Shown: positions 24,611-35,700, counted from the first letter of the stretch. The stretch is 64,000 bases of DNA from Sphagnum compactum (GCA_965153455.1 OZ234493.1:35392213-35456212), one strand, 5' to 3'. Made by a program: numbers and translations. Notes: generated by a model not told the origin, from the letters alone.

Positions 24611-26530
24611 ACACTCTTTTCATTTGTGTTTAGCTCCTATTTATGTGTTTGATTCCTCTCAAGTGTGTGTGGTTGGTTTTATTTTTGTGTGGTTAACTCC
24701 TTTGTTATGTGTTTGGCTCCTTGTTTGTGTGTTTTAATCTCTTTTTCTATTTGCATTTGGCTCCTCTTTTGTGTGGGCATGTCCACAATAAAAAGAGCCA
24801 AAACAATTGTCAAATGTAGTGTAACATTGTACCATATCTACTTTGGAAGACAAATTTGTATATTATATTTATTTAAATTACTATTTTTTTCACCATTGTG
24901 TTTATTTAGTAATGATGTTGCTCCTTCACGAATTTGGAGTCATTTCATTATGTTTTGAGAATCTTTTAATAACACACATAAAATATTTACAAAATAGTTG
25001 TCAAACAAGGCTTTTGAATTTGAACATCCTTTTTTGCTCATCAAATGTGCACCATTCATTCCCAAAATTCTAGAATATATCATGTTGATGATCAAAAATG
25101 CAAAAGGAGTTGAGATTTGTAAAACATTATAGTTATTACACATATCAACATATTTGATTCACTTGAGTTTTTGGCCTTCCAAATTATAAATTTTGATAAT
25201 GTGTCTAAGAAAATGTTTTCATTCTTATGTGTTGGATTGCATCGATAAATTTTATGGAAAATAAAATGTCAGTTAAATAATGTTTTCATTGATTGCCAAC
25301 ATGTTGTCTCAAGGTAAATCCATAAATTAGGTCCAATCCCCATAGTTTGTATACTTAATAGGTGATTTTATGTGATAATTTTTTCCAAATAAGGTAAAGT
25401 TTAATCTTACATACAATTTTGGGATGTATATTTTGTGTTGAAAATGTATTAATTTCTAACGTGTAATGAAAAGTCATTTTGTATGCAAATTCATTTTCAT
25501 GTACTTGATATTCACTTATGAATACAAATGGATAACATTGCAAACAATTAAATGAATAAATAAATAAATTTCATAATGAAACTTTTAAAATGTGGTTAAA
25601 CATAGTCCTAAATTTTTTTATGTCCATGGCACCTTTGATTCCATTTATTGTGGAGAGACCTATTTGTGTTTAACCTTTTTTTGGTGTGTATTTCATTTTT
25701 TTCTTATGTGTATTTGGGTCCTTTATTTTGTGTGAGGCCCTTATATTATGTGTATTCAACTTTTTTTCTTTGTGTATTCAACTATGCTAGTAGGTGTGTT
25801 TGGTTCCTTTTTGGTTTGTGTTCAGCTCCTTTCTTTTGTTTGTTTGGTTTTTTCTTTGTGTATTTAACTTTTGTATTATGTGTAATTGGCTTTTCTTTAG
25901 TGTGTACTTGATTTTTCTTTTTTGTGTTCAACTCATCTTTTGTTTATATTTTCCTTCTCTTTGGTGTGCATGTGGTTCTTCTTTTGTGTGTATGTACTTG
26001 CTTCCTTTTTTGTGTGTGAGACTTTTCTTTGTGTGTAAGTAGCTCTTCTTTGTATGCGTTCGGCTTTTCTTTTGTGGGTATTTGGCTCCTCTTGTGTATG
26101 TCAACTCCTTTTGTGTGTATTTGATTCATTTTTTTGTGTGTTTGGCTTTTTTGTGTGTGTTTGGCTTGTTTATTCTGTGTGTTTAGCTCCTTTTTTGTGT
26201 GCATTTGGTTCCTTTGTATTGTGTGTTCAACTCATGTATTATGTTAATTAGTTCACTTTTTGTGTGTACTTTTCTTATTTTATGTGTGTTCAATTTATCT
26301 TTTGTGTGTATTTGAATATTTTTTTGTGTGTATTCAATTTCTATTTGTTTGCACTTGGATTCTTTCCTCTATGTATTTGGTTCTTTTTAATATGTGTTTT
26401 TGTTGGTTTTGTGTGTTTTCAGTTTCTCTTTTTATGTATATATTCAAAAAAAAATTTGTTTAGGTTTGGGTTTTTGTTTGTTTGTGTTAAGTTCCTCTTT
26501 TGTGTGTATTCGGTTCCTCATAATTAACTT
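24611..26530 (+). repeat. G/T-rich degenerate arrays (two blocks)
   Basis: Units of roughly 18-25 bp based on tttgtgtgtatttggctcc repeat at 24611-24790 and 25655-26520. The G+T bias is confined to the plus strand. The overlapping frames (for example 25648-25911 and 26264-26527) translate to repetitive FVCVFGFF-type strings and are repeat shadows. The blocks are separated by ordinary AT-rich sequence. Confidence 0.75.
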
Positions 26531-26649
26531 TCTGAATTTTAAATTATTTCTAAATTCAAGGATTTTATGAAAGTGTAAAACACTTTTCATTTGTATTCAA
26601 GTCCTTTTCTATGTGTTTTTCGTTCCTTGTTTGTGGAGGGTAAAATTCG

Positions 26650-27838
26650 TGGGGCTTAGCTTTATTGAAATAAAGGGCCTTAGAAGTGAAAGCCAAAAGG
26701 AGCCTGAATTTTGGTAAAATCTTGCTTTGAGTGCTTTACTTATAGTAAAAACTACTTCATTTTAAAATATGTTTTATGGGAGTACATCTACAAAATAATT
26801 AGCCATAGTAAAAGTAACCAATGGTTAATTTTTTATGTTTTTATGTCAAAGGAATGATTAAATAATTATTATCTAAATCATTATTCAGAATAATGAGTTA
26901 TTTCATAGTAAATAAATATTAAATAAATTATTGACAAATCATTGATTGATAAATATTAAATATGGATTATTTATTTATAAACTTGTTGACTTATTGAAAT
27001 TAATTTAAAATTAACTAACTATTATTTCTTTTTTTAAATTAATAAATTAATTAATATGAATAATTCATGAATATTGATAATTTTACTGTATCAATTTGCG
27101 ATTCAATATCTAATTAATTATCAAAAAGTTTTGAAGTAACTAATAAATATTAGTTGATTGCTTAATTATTTGGTATTAGTTAAAATATAATTAAATGATT
27201 AAATAAAATTATTTAGTTCATACTTTATACTAACTAATGAACTATTTGAAAATAATACTTTATCAATAATTAATGCTTGTGTAATACAATGATTATTTCA
27301 TATTAATATGACCTTGCTACTATAATTTAATCATATCTTAATAAATATGATATATTATAAATGAACCATACAAAATCAAAATGATATTTCTTTTCAATCC
27401 AATATGCCCATAATATGGTCAAATATATTTTTAATATACCTTGAATATAATTTCAATGCACCTTAATATGTTAAATAGGCTTAATAAATGTTTAATACAC
27501 CCTGAATAAAAACTATATAATATTTTTTAATGTAGTACACAAAACCATAGTGTACATTAAATGTATACACACACCATAATAAGTAACCAAATTGGAATTA
27601 ATTTTGCAAGTAAATGAACATATGAGCTTATTCATGGATGAAAAATTCAAAAAACTAGTCAATGTGGAAGGATGTGTAATTTAATAATCACAACATAGTC
27701 ATAAAAATAGTCGTAAAGTTTAAAAGATCGTGACTATTGTAAAATTGATAAAACAAAGTTGCAAAGGATAGGTAATTGCATTTAATCATATGTAATTGCA
27801 AATTGAATTGTTGCATATTACAAGATTTCTTCTAGCGT
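26650..27838. mobile_element. Possible CACTA-like fragment (right end only)
   Basis: The sequence ends in gatttcttctagcg (about 27825-27838). Reversed, this is like the terminus at 62980 and close to the CACTA element at 17422. Sequence just inside it has the same gcaact/agttgc-rich motif, and the interior is very AT-rich, as in the other elements. I cannot find a left end or a target duplication. Confidence 0.35.
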
Positions 27839-28109
27839 AAGACCTTGATTGGTGACAGGGTTGTTAAATGATTAGTACAAGCAATGGCGACTAAACAATA
27901 TATCAATGAAGGACTACATTTGTAATCATGTTACATATATATATATTATGTTTTTTGGACTCTAATGTGAATGTTGATGTTTTAGCAACATTAATACAAT
28001 TAAAGTGCAACAATACCAATTTGATATATTAATTGTAAGTTTAACATTCTTGAACATGCACTTGCTAGTCACATGGAAGAGAATGAATCATCAATGACGA
28101 AGATGATTT

Positions 28110-28500
28110 TTAGTGATCATATCCAATTGCCCATTTGATGGCATGGATTATTTTTTATCACACAAGGATCAAGCCACAAAGCAATACCAATCATCGATGG
28201 ATGAAAGGGATCATTTTTCAATCACCCATGGATGGCAAAGATAATTTTCAAAAACCCAAAAATATGTTTTAGTAAAGAAACAACGATATAGATCATTTCC
28301 AATTGCCCATGGACGGCATGGATTATTTTAGGTTGCCCATACATGGTGGACAATTTTGGTAGCCTACCTCCGCCCCCGTCCCTCCCCCAAATTGTGTTGA
28401 TCGTTTTCAGTTGCTTAGGATGACAAAGCCCATATAGTAATAATAAGACAAAAAAAACCCTAATGGTGTAGATCATTTGAGGTCACCTATAAGAGGCACA
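28110..28500 (+). repeat. Degenerate tandem repeat, about 60-95 bp units
   Basis: The block gatcatttccaattgcccat...ggcatggattatttt recurs about five times with spacing of roughly 60-95 bp. An 84-codon minus-strand frame across it is a by-product. Confidence 0.6.
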
Positions 28501-29030
28501 ATATTTATCAATAGGAAGGATTGACCTAATTTTTTTGGTTGAGTTTGACAAAGGTTTGAGGTTTAAAAAATAAAGATTAGAAATTCATAGGTTTAATTCA
28601 ATCTCTTAAGAACTTTCTAATTTCATTTATTGCATTCTAACACCCATTTCACATTAGATAAAGAAGTGTTTAAAGATCGTGTGTGAGTAAGTGGGTTGTT
28701 CAGTTCTTGGTATGTGAAAAGACCATGTTGGTCTTGATTTCATTGAATTAGAAGTTTGGAACATTTGAAATGTCTAGGATGTGCCAAGGTGTTCAATCCA
28801 CTATTTGTTTTTTTGAAAAATTGCCATATTTAATGTAAATTTACCCAATTTCCATTTAGTTGAAATCTAAACTTACCAAGACAATGAAAAGAGAAACAAA
28901 ATATGGATGAATGAGGTGGTATCAACTATCAATCAATTGGATAACAATAACAATGACAAGAATGCAGGAACAAGTGGAGAAAGAGTGCGAAGTACATTAG
29001 ACATTTCAATTTCGACCTCCCGCTTTATTG

Positions 29031-29195
29031 TGACGTGTAGTGTCGTGACATACAGTGTCATAAGGGTGTAAATCCATAGTAAAATCTACTAAACAAAAAG
29101 ATTAAAACCAATCAAAGGTAGAAACTAATCAACCAAAAAGAGATGCATGCACATATACATACAATGCATAGGAGGAGGCTGAGATGAAAATCTCA
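29031..29195 (-). repeat. Truncated LTR remnant abutting the 3' LTR
   Basis: This stretch matches 29525-29686, the U3 start of the adjoining LTR in the element's sense, with scattered substitutions. It runs to the same ctca end, directly followed by the tgtat start of the next LTR. So two LTR copies are joined head to tail, the outer one truncated. Confidence 0.75.
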
Positions 29196-29686
29196 TGTAT
29201 TAAAGTTGCAAAGAAGGAAAAAAAAAAATGTATGTAAATGGTGGCCGTGTAATGGCCGCCATGAGCATCTAAAAATCCAATTTAACTATGGAGGAAACTC
29301 TCCCTGACAAAGGAATTTTAGAAGAAGGGAATAACTTGGCTTTTTATACAGCTGCCAACAAGCTGAAACCGTAAATACTTAATAGCATACAGTAACCTAA
29401 GAACGTACATTAACTTTAAGTTCGTACGTTAATCCTAAAAACTTACATTAACCCTAAAAGGCATGAGTGACATGCCCGTAATTACCCGTCATGTATGAGG
29501 CCATGCATACGGGCATGACAGCTGTCGTGACGTGTAGTGTCGTGACGTACGATGTCGTAAGGGTGTAAATCCATAGTAAATTCTACTAAACACAAAGATT
29601 AAAACTAGTCAAAGGTAGAAACTAATCAACCAAAAAGAGATGCACGCACATATAATGCATAAAAAGAGGTTTAGATGAAATTCTCA
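29196..29686 (-). repeat. 3' LTR of the gypsy element
   Basis: This LTR is 491 bp and starts tgtattaaagttgc on the plus strand. On the minus strand TATAAAAAG (plus 29340-29348) makes a good TATA box. Three imperfect 19-bp units of the type gaacgtacattaaccctaa lie at 29399-29460. Confidence 0.85.
29339..29348 (-). promoter_or_regulatory. LTR TATA box
   Basis: The minus strand reads tataaaaagcc. The same sequence is kept in the right LTR at 34040-34048, although surrounding LTR sequence has diverged. The position inside the LTR fits the U3/R promoter. Confidence 0.6.
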
Positions 29687-29690
29687 TGTA

Positions 29691-29700
29691 TCCCCCCCCT
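29691..29700 (-). other. Polypurine tract of the gypsy element
   Basis: On the minus strand a run of eight G with flanking A lies four bases from the LTR edge at 29686, where the primer for plus-strand DNA synthesis is expected. Confidence 0.6.
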
Positions 29701-29741
29701 AGAGCTGAGCCGAGAAAAGCATGGCATGGTCTGAGTAGAAA

Positions 29742-30400
29742 TCAAGGTTTTATAGGAGAACATGATGAACAGTACCACATGCCGGCGGGAACTTGAATGA
29801 GCTCCGGCTTGAGGCAGAATAGATGGTATCCACCATTACAATTATCGCAAAGCAACATCTGATCAGCATCGTCTATCCTTTGACATACCTAACATGGGTA
29901 GTCAAGTGGAGGAATCCAAGTTGACGTGATGATGGTAGGATCTAAGTTCGGCAGGTGGCAAGGTGCAAAAATTTTGGAGTGACCCTGAATTGTGCGTTCG
30001 TCAGTTCCTTGTAACTCCAACACACCTAAAGGCCTGATTGCCTTAATCCTCGAGATAGTGCGACCAGAAAAAATGTCTAGGGTATCATTCGGTTGCCGCT
30101 GGAGATACACAAAATCATGAACATCAAATTGTCTCACCTTAGGTTTGTAACTGTACCTCGTGTGTGTGCATATCGTAAGGTGTCTCGATGCTGTGCAATG
30201 GACAAGTTCTCCATGGCTATGGGCATAACCGTCCTAAATAGAGCAGCCTTCTCTGCAATGATCTTAGCCCAAGCGGCCGAGGAGTCCAAGTCCACAACCT
30301 GGTCCATTTGAGTAGCAATGGAAGAGGGTGGAATAGGATGTCTTCCAAAAAGTAGAAAGTAAGTAGAGAAATGAGACAAAGAGGCGTGTTTGGACATCCT
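29742..30400 (-). pseudogene. Integrase C-terminal region fused to a PHD finger
   Basis: In the element's sense, the frame from 30137 has the integrase C-terminal pattern (FDVHDFVYLQRQP...APCHLP). It then runs to DYPC, a TAG stop at 29889-29891, and in the same frame VCQRIDDADQMLLCDNC, GGYHLFCL and GMWYCSSC, ending with a stop at 29742-29744. This gives Cys-x2-Cys, Cys-x2-Cys, His-x2-Cys, Cys-x2-Cys with a Trp two residues before the seventh ligand, the standard C4HC3 layout of PHD fingers. PHD fingers usually read histone H3 tails. Here one probably served to direct integration or bind chromatin. The one stop lies between the first two Cys, so the finger must have been intact until recently in the lineage. 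Confidence 0.8.
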
Positions 30401-31150
30401 GTAACCCATGGCGATGTAAGGTAGGGCCAGGTCCCAATCCTCTTTGTTCCTAATGAGGCAAATCTTCCGAAATCCCTTCTTGCATGTCTAAACCATCCTT
30501 TCTGCAAGGCCATCAGCTTAGGGATGATCCCTTGAAATCCGGCGATGGTCAATGAGAGTATGGTTAAATAGGTCTTGGAATTCTCCTCTGAATTCTGATC
30601 CTTGATTAGTAAGGCACTCAGCACAAGTCCCAAACCTACTTAGGACTTGTTGTATGAAAGCCTGGCTGGTGTTGTGTGATGATTTGTCCGGCAGCGCAAC
30701 AAGCTCGACCCACTTTGAAAAATGCTCAATCATAATCATGATGTAGACATTACCCTTGGAGGTCTGTGGTAACTCTCCAGCTAAATCACATGACCATCGA
30801 TAGAACATGCCCTGAATAGGGAGTGGAAAAAGCGTGAGCTGTCAAGAGGAGAAGGAAGTTCTCACTCTATCACATTGTTCACACTTAGCAATGGTGTCTC
30901 GGACTTGAGCATACATACCTTTCCAATGGTAATGAGGAGCAAGAAGGCTATAAGTAGGCTTAACTCCAAAGTGTCCAAGCTTCGAGTGTACCTTCTGAAT
31001 AAAACCAGACCGTTCATGTGGTGGAAAAACCATTCTGTTGCCTTGTGGTAAGCATCGGACGAGGTGATTGTCCCTCCTTGAGTAGCGTTTGGACTGTTGT
31101 TGTATGCGATTTCGATGACTTGATGTAACTTGGGAAGGGTATTCTTCATT
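30400..31150 (-). pseudogene. Integrase zinc-binding and catalytic core remnant
   Basis: The HHCC zinc-binding part reads ...VHSKLGHFGVKPTYS...CEQCDRV. A stop at 30842-30844 separates it from the core: SCDLAGELP (first catalytic Asp), CLTNQGSEF (second Asp replaced by Asn), and GLAERMV (Glu). In-frame stops at 30518-30520 and just after AERMV occupy positions where relatives usually have Gln. The Asp to Asn change and these stops all fit C-to-T deamination of methylated DNA. Confidence 0.85.
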
Positions 31151-31329
31151 CTGAAGAAACCTCAGAGTGTTCAAGTCTTCCCATATATCCAAAATGGGAT
31201 GCTCAACCAGGTTACATTGCAGTAGTGCAAGATAACTAGATGCATAAGATATATGTATTGTTGGAATCTGGTCGAAGTCTTGCTTGGTTTCTGAGAAATC
31301 TTCAGAGGTAGTGACGGGCCTCCGTGACA

Positions 31330-32107
31330 TGTTATCCGTGTTCTGATGTGTAATGCTAGGTCGGTGAATAACCTTGAACTCATATTCCTGAAGCATAAGC
31401 GCCCAACGAGCTAACTTACTAGTAAGCTTGTCGTTGGTCATCAACCACTTGATAGGCTGGTGGTCGGTATATAAAATGAACTCAATGCCATAAAGATACG
31501 GCCTGAAATGTATGACGGCCCATACAACAACAAGACACTCCCCCTCGTATGAAAAGTAGCTACTCTCAACCTTGTTCTTGCTTTAGGATGCATAGGCAAT
31601 AACATATTCCTTGCCTTCCTCATCAAATTGGCCAAAAATAACACTAATACCCACAGCATTCCAGTTAGTGTGTAGAATGAAGACCTTGCTAAAATTAAGT
31701 CTTCTCAAAATGGGGAACTCTGAAAGCTTTTCCTTGAGTGTTTAAAAAGCTTCCTGAGCCTCTTCACTCCATGTCCAAGCAACATCCTTTTTTAACAATG
31801 CATAGAGAAGATGAACAATAGTACTGAAGTTTCGGACATAAATCATGTAGTAATTACACAGTCCGATGAAGCTCTTCAAAGTGTGAACATCAATAGGATT
31901 GGGCATTTCCAAAATGGCTATTACTTTGGCCCAATGAGCCATAACACCATTTGGCAAAATTCTATGTCTAAGGTAGACTATTGAGGTGACAACAAACTCA
32001 CACTTTTTAGGATCGATCTTCATATTGACTTTGTGGAGCCTTTTGAATAACTCTTCAAGATGAGCCAAGTGTTGCAGGAGTCCCTTGCTATGCACTAAGA
32101 TTGTCAT
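31330..32107 (-). pseudogene. RT thumb and RNase H remnant
   Basis: After the YIDD motif a one-base shift changes frame, and the text continues ILVHSK...EELFKRLHKV...KCEF, then LKSFIGLCNYY, typical of gypsy RT. A TAA (31742-31744) and another stop (31583-31585) interrupt the RNase H part, which reads TNWNAVGISVIF, then YEGECLVVVWAV, then YTDHQPIKWL. The first catalytic Asp (usually TDAS) is Asn. The segment ends with KVIHRP...NTDNMSRRP, the usual RNase H to integrase linker. Confidence 0.85.
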
Positions 32108-33149
32108 CTATGTAGCACTTTAGGAAATCTGCCCCTTCGAGAACCTGGTCCATGAATTGTTGAAAGACTGGTGCATTCTTCAATCAAAAAGGCATCACAA
32201 GCCATTCCCACAACTTGTTGCTTCCATGGAATGTCGTTTTCTTGCGATCCTTCGCATCGAACACAATCTGGTTGAAGCCTTGCTTCAGTTCCATAATTGT
32301 GAAGAATGTTTGAGTCTCTAATGCTATCAAACAGTTCTTCAGGGAGGGCATGGGGTATCCGTCCTGAGGTGTAACCAGGTTCAAAGGCCTATAATCCCCG
32401 CACATCCTTTTCTTAGTCCATAATCCAGCTGAATTCTTCTTTGTTGGCATTATTGTAGCAGCTACAAAATTAGAATTTGATGGCTGAATGAGACCAGCCT
32501 CATGGAGCTCTTTGCATCTTTCATCTACTAGTTCCCACTCATGCTTGCTCAACTTATGCCTCCTCTGATAGATGGGTGTCTCATCTATAAGGTCTATAGA
32601 GAACTGCATGGTCTTACACCTACCTAAGTCTTTCATTGAGAATGCAAACACATTCTCATACTTAATTAACAAGTCTGTGACCTGGTTTCTCTCCTTCTTG
32701 GTGAGTTGGTTCCCCATAACGAAAGGGTAGTTGGAAACACATGGAATGGAGTTGGAAAGTGTGTTTGAAAAACCTGGTGTATTGGGTTTTCCACTATCCA
32801 ACTGCGCAAATTCGTAGAAGGTTGTAATTGTTTCTCCAGAAGCTGATGTGCCTCCAGGTGTATCAAAAACAACTTGAGTCAAAGTACATGGTACCTCCTC
32901 CCCCCCAACACTAAGAGTGAAGTGTAGAGTGTTGAAGATAGGCAAGTGTACTTGGTCGGGGTGCCATGTAGTCGCATCGCCAGAACTGCAAGTTGATTGA
33001 ATTAGTGCTGGTGTTGTGTACATTTGAAAGAATACACAAGTTACGAATAACCATGTAAGGGAATTCAGGTCCATGCATCTTCCCAATAGAAGGTTACGCT
33101 CCAACCTAGTCACCTTGGTGTGACTAGTAGTGCTAGTTTGGAACCCCAT
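32108..33149 (-). pseudogene. Reverse transcriptase N-terminal remnant
   Basis: The open frame 33149-32184 (321 codons) begins with unrecognised sequence. It then has IYQRRHKLSKHE, ELHEAGLIQPSNS, MCGDYRPLN and FTIMELKQGFNQIV, then ends MPF at a TGA stop where gypsy elements have MPFGL. Translation resumes LKNAP and reaches YIDD near 32103-32114. The usual catalytic Asp in the LDL/MDL motif reads Glu (MEL). Protease is not recognisable upstream. Confidence 0.85.
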
Positions 33150-33189
33150 AGCCCTTTTTCTTTATTCTGGGCTTGGTTCATTCCAAGTG

Positions 33190-33883
33190 GCTGAAGCATG
33201 ATGATACACCAGGCCTGGTCCATTTCCCTAAAAGGCGTGTGTTCCTGGGAAGGAGACAAAGGTGGGCCAAACACCTCTTGGTTTTCCTATTGTGTTCGCA
33301 GGAAACCAAGAAGGTTTCTCTTGCCTTGTAACTGGTTGGCAGGAGCTTTGATCATCCAATATGTGAGAAACCTGCAGGTTGGGGTCTATGCTGCAAGTCG
33401 CTACGAATGTCGCGTTGCAGGTCGCGGCGTTGCAGGTCGTGACACTGCGGCTTGCGATGGACATTGCGTTGTAGGTCATGGCTTGTGATGGACGCCGCAT
33501 TGTAGGTCGCGGCTTGTCAATGGATGTGACACTGCAGGTCGTGCCGTTGCAGCAATGGCGGACGCAGCGTTGCAGTTCGCCAAGAAGCAATTTTGTCCTC
33601 CTATGTCTCTGGGCGAGAGAGAGAGAGAAAAAGAGAGAGAGAGCTTTGAAACTTGCTGGACGATACGTCATTCCCCCGTTTGGTTTCGCTCTTCCCAACT
33701 CCTCCGATCCCGGCTCTGTTGGTTGGCAGAGGTGTAATAGCACAAGCTCCTTCTAGCAGCTGCAACACCAGCAGTAACAACAACACGAGCAACAACAACA
33801 TCTGCAGCAAAAAGAAACAAAAAAACTCACAGCTAAGAAAATTTGCCGCTTTCAACATTAAGCAATAGAGAGTAGTTTTTCTA
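33190..33883. other. Gag-less interior segment of the gypsy element
   Basis: Where gag and protease should lie there are only about 700 bp. It contains GC-rich degenerate repeats (gtcgcggcgttgcaggtcgtg-like, 33400-33580), a (GA)n run (about 33614-33642) and CAACAA-type trinucleotide repeats (33765-33810). A minus-strand frame at 33228-33743 follows the repeats and has no gag features. The segment may be leader sequence left after an internal deletion. Confidence 0.5.
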
Positions 33884-34261
33884 GAATTAAAATTGCAAAG
33901 AAGGAAAGAAAAGAAGTGTATGTAAACGGTGGCCGTGTAATGGCCGTCGTGAGCATTTAGAAATCCAATTTGACTATGGAGGAAACTCTCATTGACAAAA
34001 GAATTCTAGAAAAACCAACAACAGAAGGGAATAACTTGGCTTTTTATACAGCTGCCAACAAGCTAAAACCCTAAACACTTAATAGCATATAGTAACCTAA
34101 GAACGTACATTAACCCTAAGAACGTACATTAATCCTAAAAGCATACATTAACCCTAAGAACGTACATTAATCCTAAAAGCGTACATTAACCCTAAAAGGC
34201 ATGAGTGGCATGCCCGTAACTACCCGTCATGTATGAGGCCATGCATATGGGCATGACAGCT
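33884..34261 (-). repeat. 5' LTR, truncated
   Basis: It aligns with 29196-29520 of the other LTR up to gggcatgacagct, where similarity stops. It carries five 19-bp units of the gaacgtacattaaccctaa type (34099-34196) against three in the left LTR, and an extra aaaaaccaacaacag stretch. The TATA box is kept. Confidence 0.85.
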
Positions 34262-35700
34262 TGTTGCTTTTTCCATTGTTTTGTTACTTGGACCTGTGTT
34301 TGAGTTTTTGTAATGTGAACAAAACCCAAATGGGAATTTGGATGAAGAGATGACTTAATGAATGAAGTGATGCGGGGATTTGGATTAGCAGAAAATGCCA
34401 AAAGAAGGGATGGTTGGTAATCATGAAACTTAGAGGTTGTTGTTATTCCTTAGCTGTTTTTTAAAAAAAAATTTGTGATTGCTTGTTGTTTGCAAGTGAT
34501 GAGTTCTGTTTTGCATTCTTCATGGTTTGGATGGTGTTTGGCATTGATCGATTTGGTGTTTTGTGTTATTTTTGGATGTGGTGCGTTATGAAGGGTGGAC
34601 ATTGCCATATAAGGAGGAACTTCTAATGTTGAGAAGCCAAGTTTTTGGGTTAGACATTTTGTGTTTTTAGGAATGTATCTTTGAAGCTTTCAAGTGGGGT
34701 GCGTGGGTCTTTGTGTCTTCTAGTTTTGAAGAAGCATCAAGTCAAGTAGTCTTGGTGAGGGATGAATGCCCTAACAGCTATGGGAGCTTTTTAGTAGAGG
34801 GCTTTTGTATCTCTACTACGCCATAGCTTTCTCTTTAGGGACCAATTAAGGACAGTGATGAAGATCTAAAAGGGTTTCAAGAGCAGTCTTCATAACAATT
34901 TGGTTTGTGGTGAGGAGAAATGTCATGTTATTTGGAATATAGTGGGTTATGTGTTGATGGGAAGGAGTACCCACAATTGTGGGAGCTTTGAAAGGAATTA
35001 ATGTGTGACTAGACAACCTTGGGGTTATCAAGACAAATCGGTAGTGGGAAGTCTAGGTTTTCATTTTCTTTTTGTCCAACTCCTGGGATCAATCTGTGGG
35101 AGTTGGGGTGGATTTCATATTCTGAGATTGTGAGCTGGGAGTGTGAATTGCCATGACATGACTAATGGGCTCAAAAGAGAGAAGCCGAAGTGAATTTGTT
35201 CCCTTATGATCTGTAGATTAGTGTTGTTAGTATAGTAGATGCTAATAAATATAGTGTTGTTCTGCTCCTATGTATTTCTATAAAGTTCCATAGAAATCAG
35301 TCTGTCTCACAATTTCATCACAGTAGGTGTTACATTAGGCCTGTCCCACAATTTCATCTGGTGACAGTTTAACCATATTTTCCATCATCCACCCTGGCAT
35401 TCCAATTCAATTTCTCGTCTTTGCTACCATGGCCTTTTGACATCTGGCTGCCTCACCATAGTTTGCGTTGTCTCCTTGCTTATCTCCACACTCCACCAAA
35501 GACACAAAAAGATGAAAAAGTTGTGGAAGTTGAATTTTGAGATTGAGAATAAATGAATGTAGGTTAGGAACGTGGAAAATTTATAAGAGTTGAATCTAAG
35601 AAACAAGATGAATGAATTGCAAGCCGAAGAAGATGAAATTTATGGACAAATCTAGGAAACATAGGTAAAGCCAGGATGATGAAGCACAGGGATGCCAGAA
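34262..35700. other. Intergenic region
   Basis: No frame or motif that I recognise. Composition is T/G-rich on the plus strand without clear tandem structure. Confidence 0.45.

Larger units (their letters stand above)
29196..34261 (-). mobile_element. Ty3/gypsy LTR retrotransposon, defective, with PHD finger
   Basis: The left LTR (3' LTR in the element's sense) spans 29196-29686, bounded by tg...ca. A C-run at 29692-29699, the complement of a polypurine tract, lies close to its inner edge. The right LTR (33884-34261) matches its distal part but lacks about 165 bp. Between them on the minus strand lie RT, RNase H, integrase, the integrase C-terminal region and a PHD-type finger, in Ty3/gypsy order. 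Gag and protease are absent. Many stop codons, a frameshift and changed catalytic residues show that it cannot produce its proteins. I found no primer-binding site and no clear target duplication. Confidence 0.9.

Noticed and set aside
25648-26527. Several 65-87-codon plus-strand frames resembling membrane proteins
   Set aside because: The hydrophobic FVCVFGFF-type strings come directly from G/T-rich repeat units and shift between all frames.
33228-33743. 171-codon minus-strand frame as a possible gag gene
   Set aside because: It covers GC-rich degenerate repeats, lacks a zinc knuckle or capsid-like features, and is open in several frames on the other strand.
34099-34196. Telomere-like taaccctaa units
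   Set aside because: They are spaced every 19 bp within an LTR and include non-telomeric sequence, so they are LTR repeats and not an interstitial telomere.
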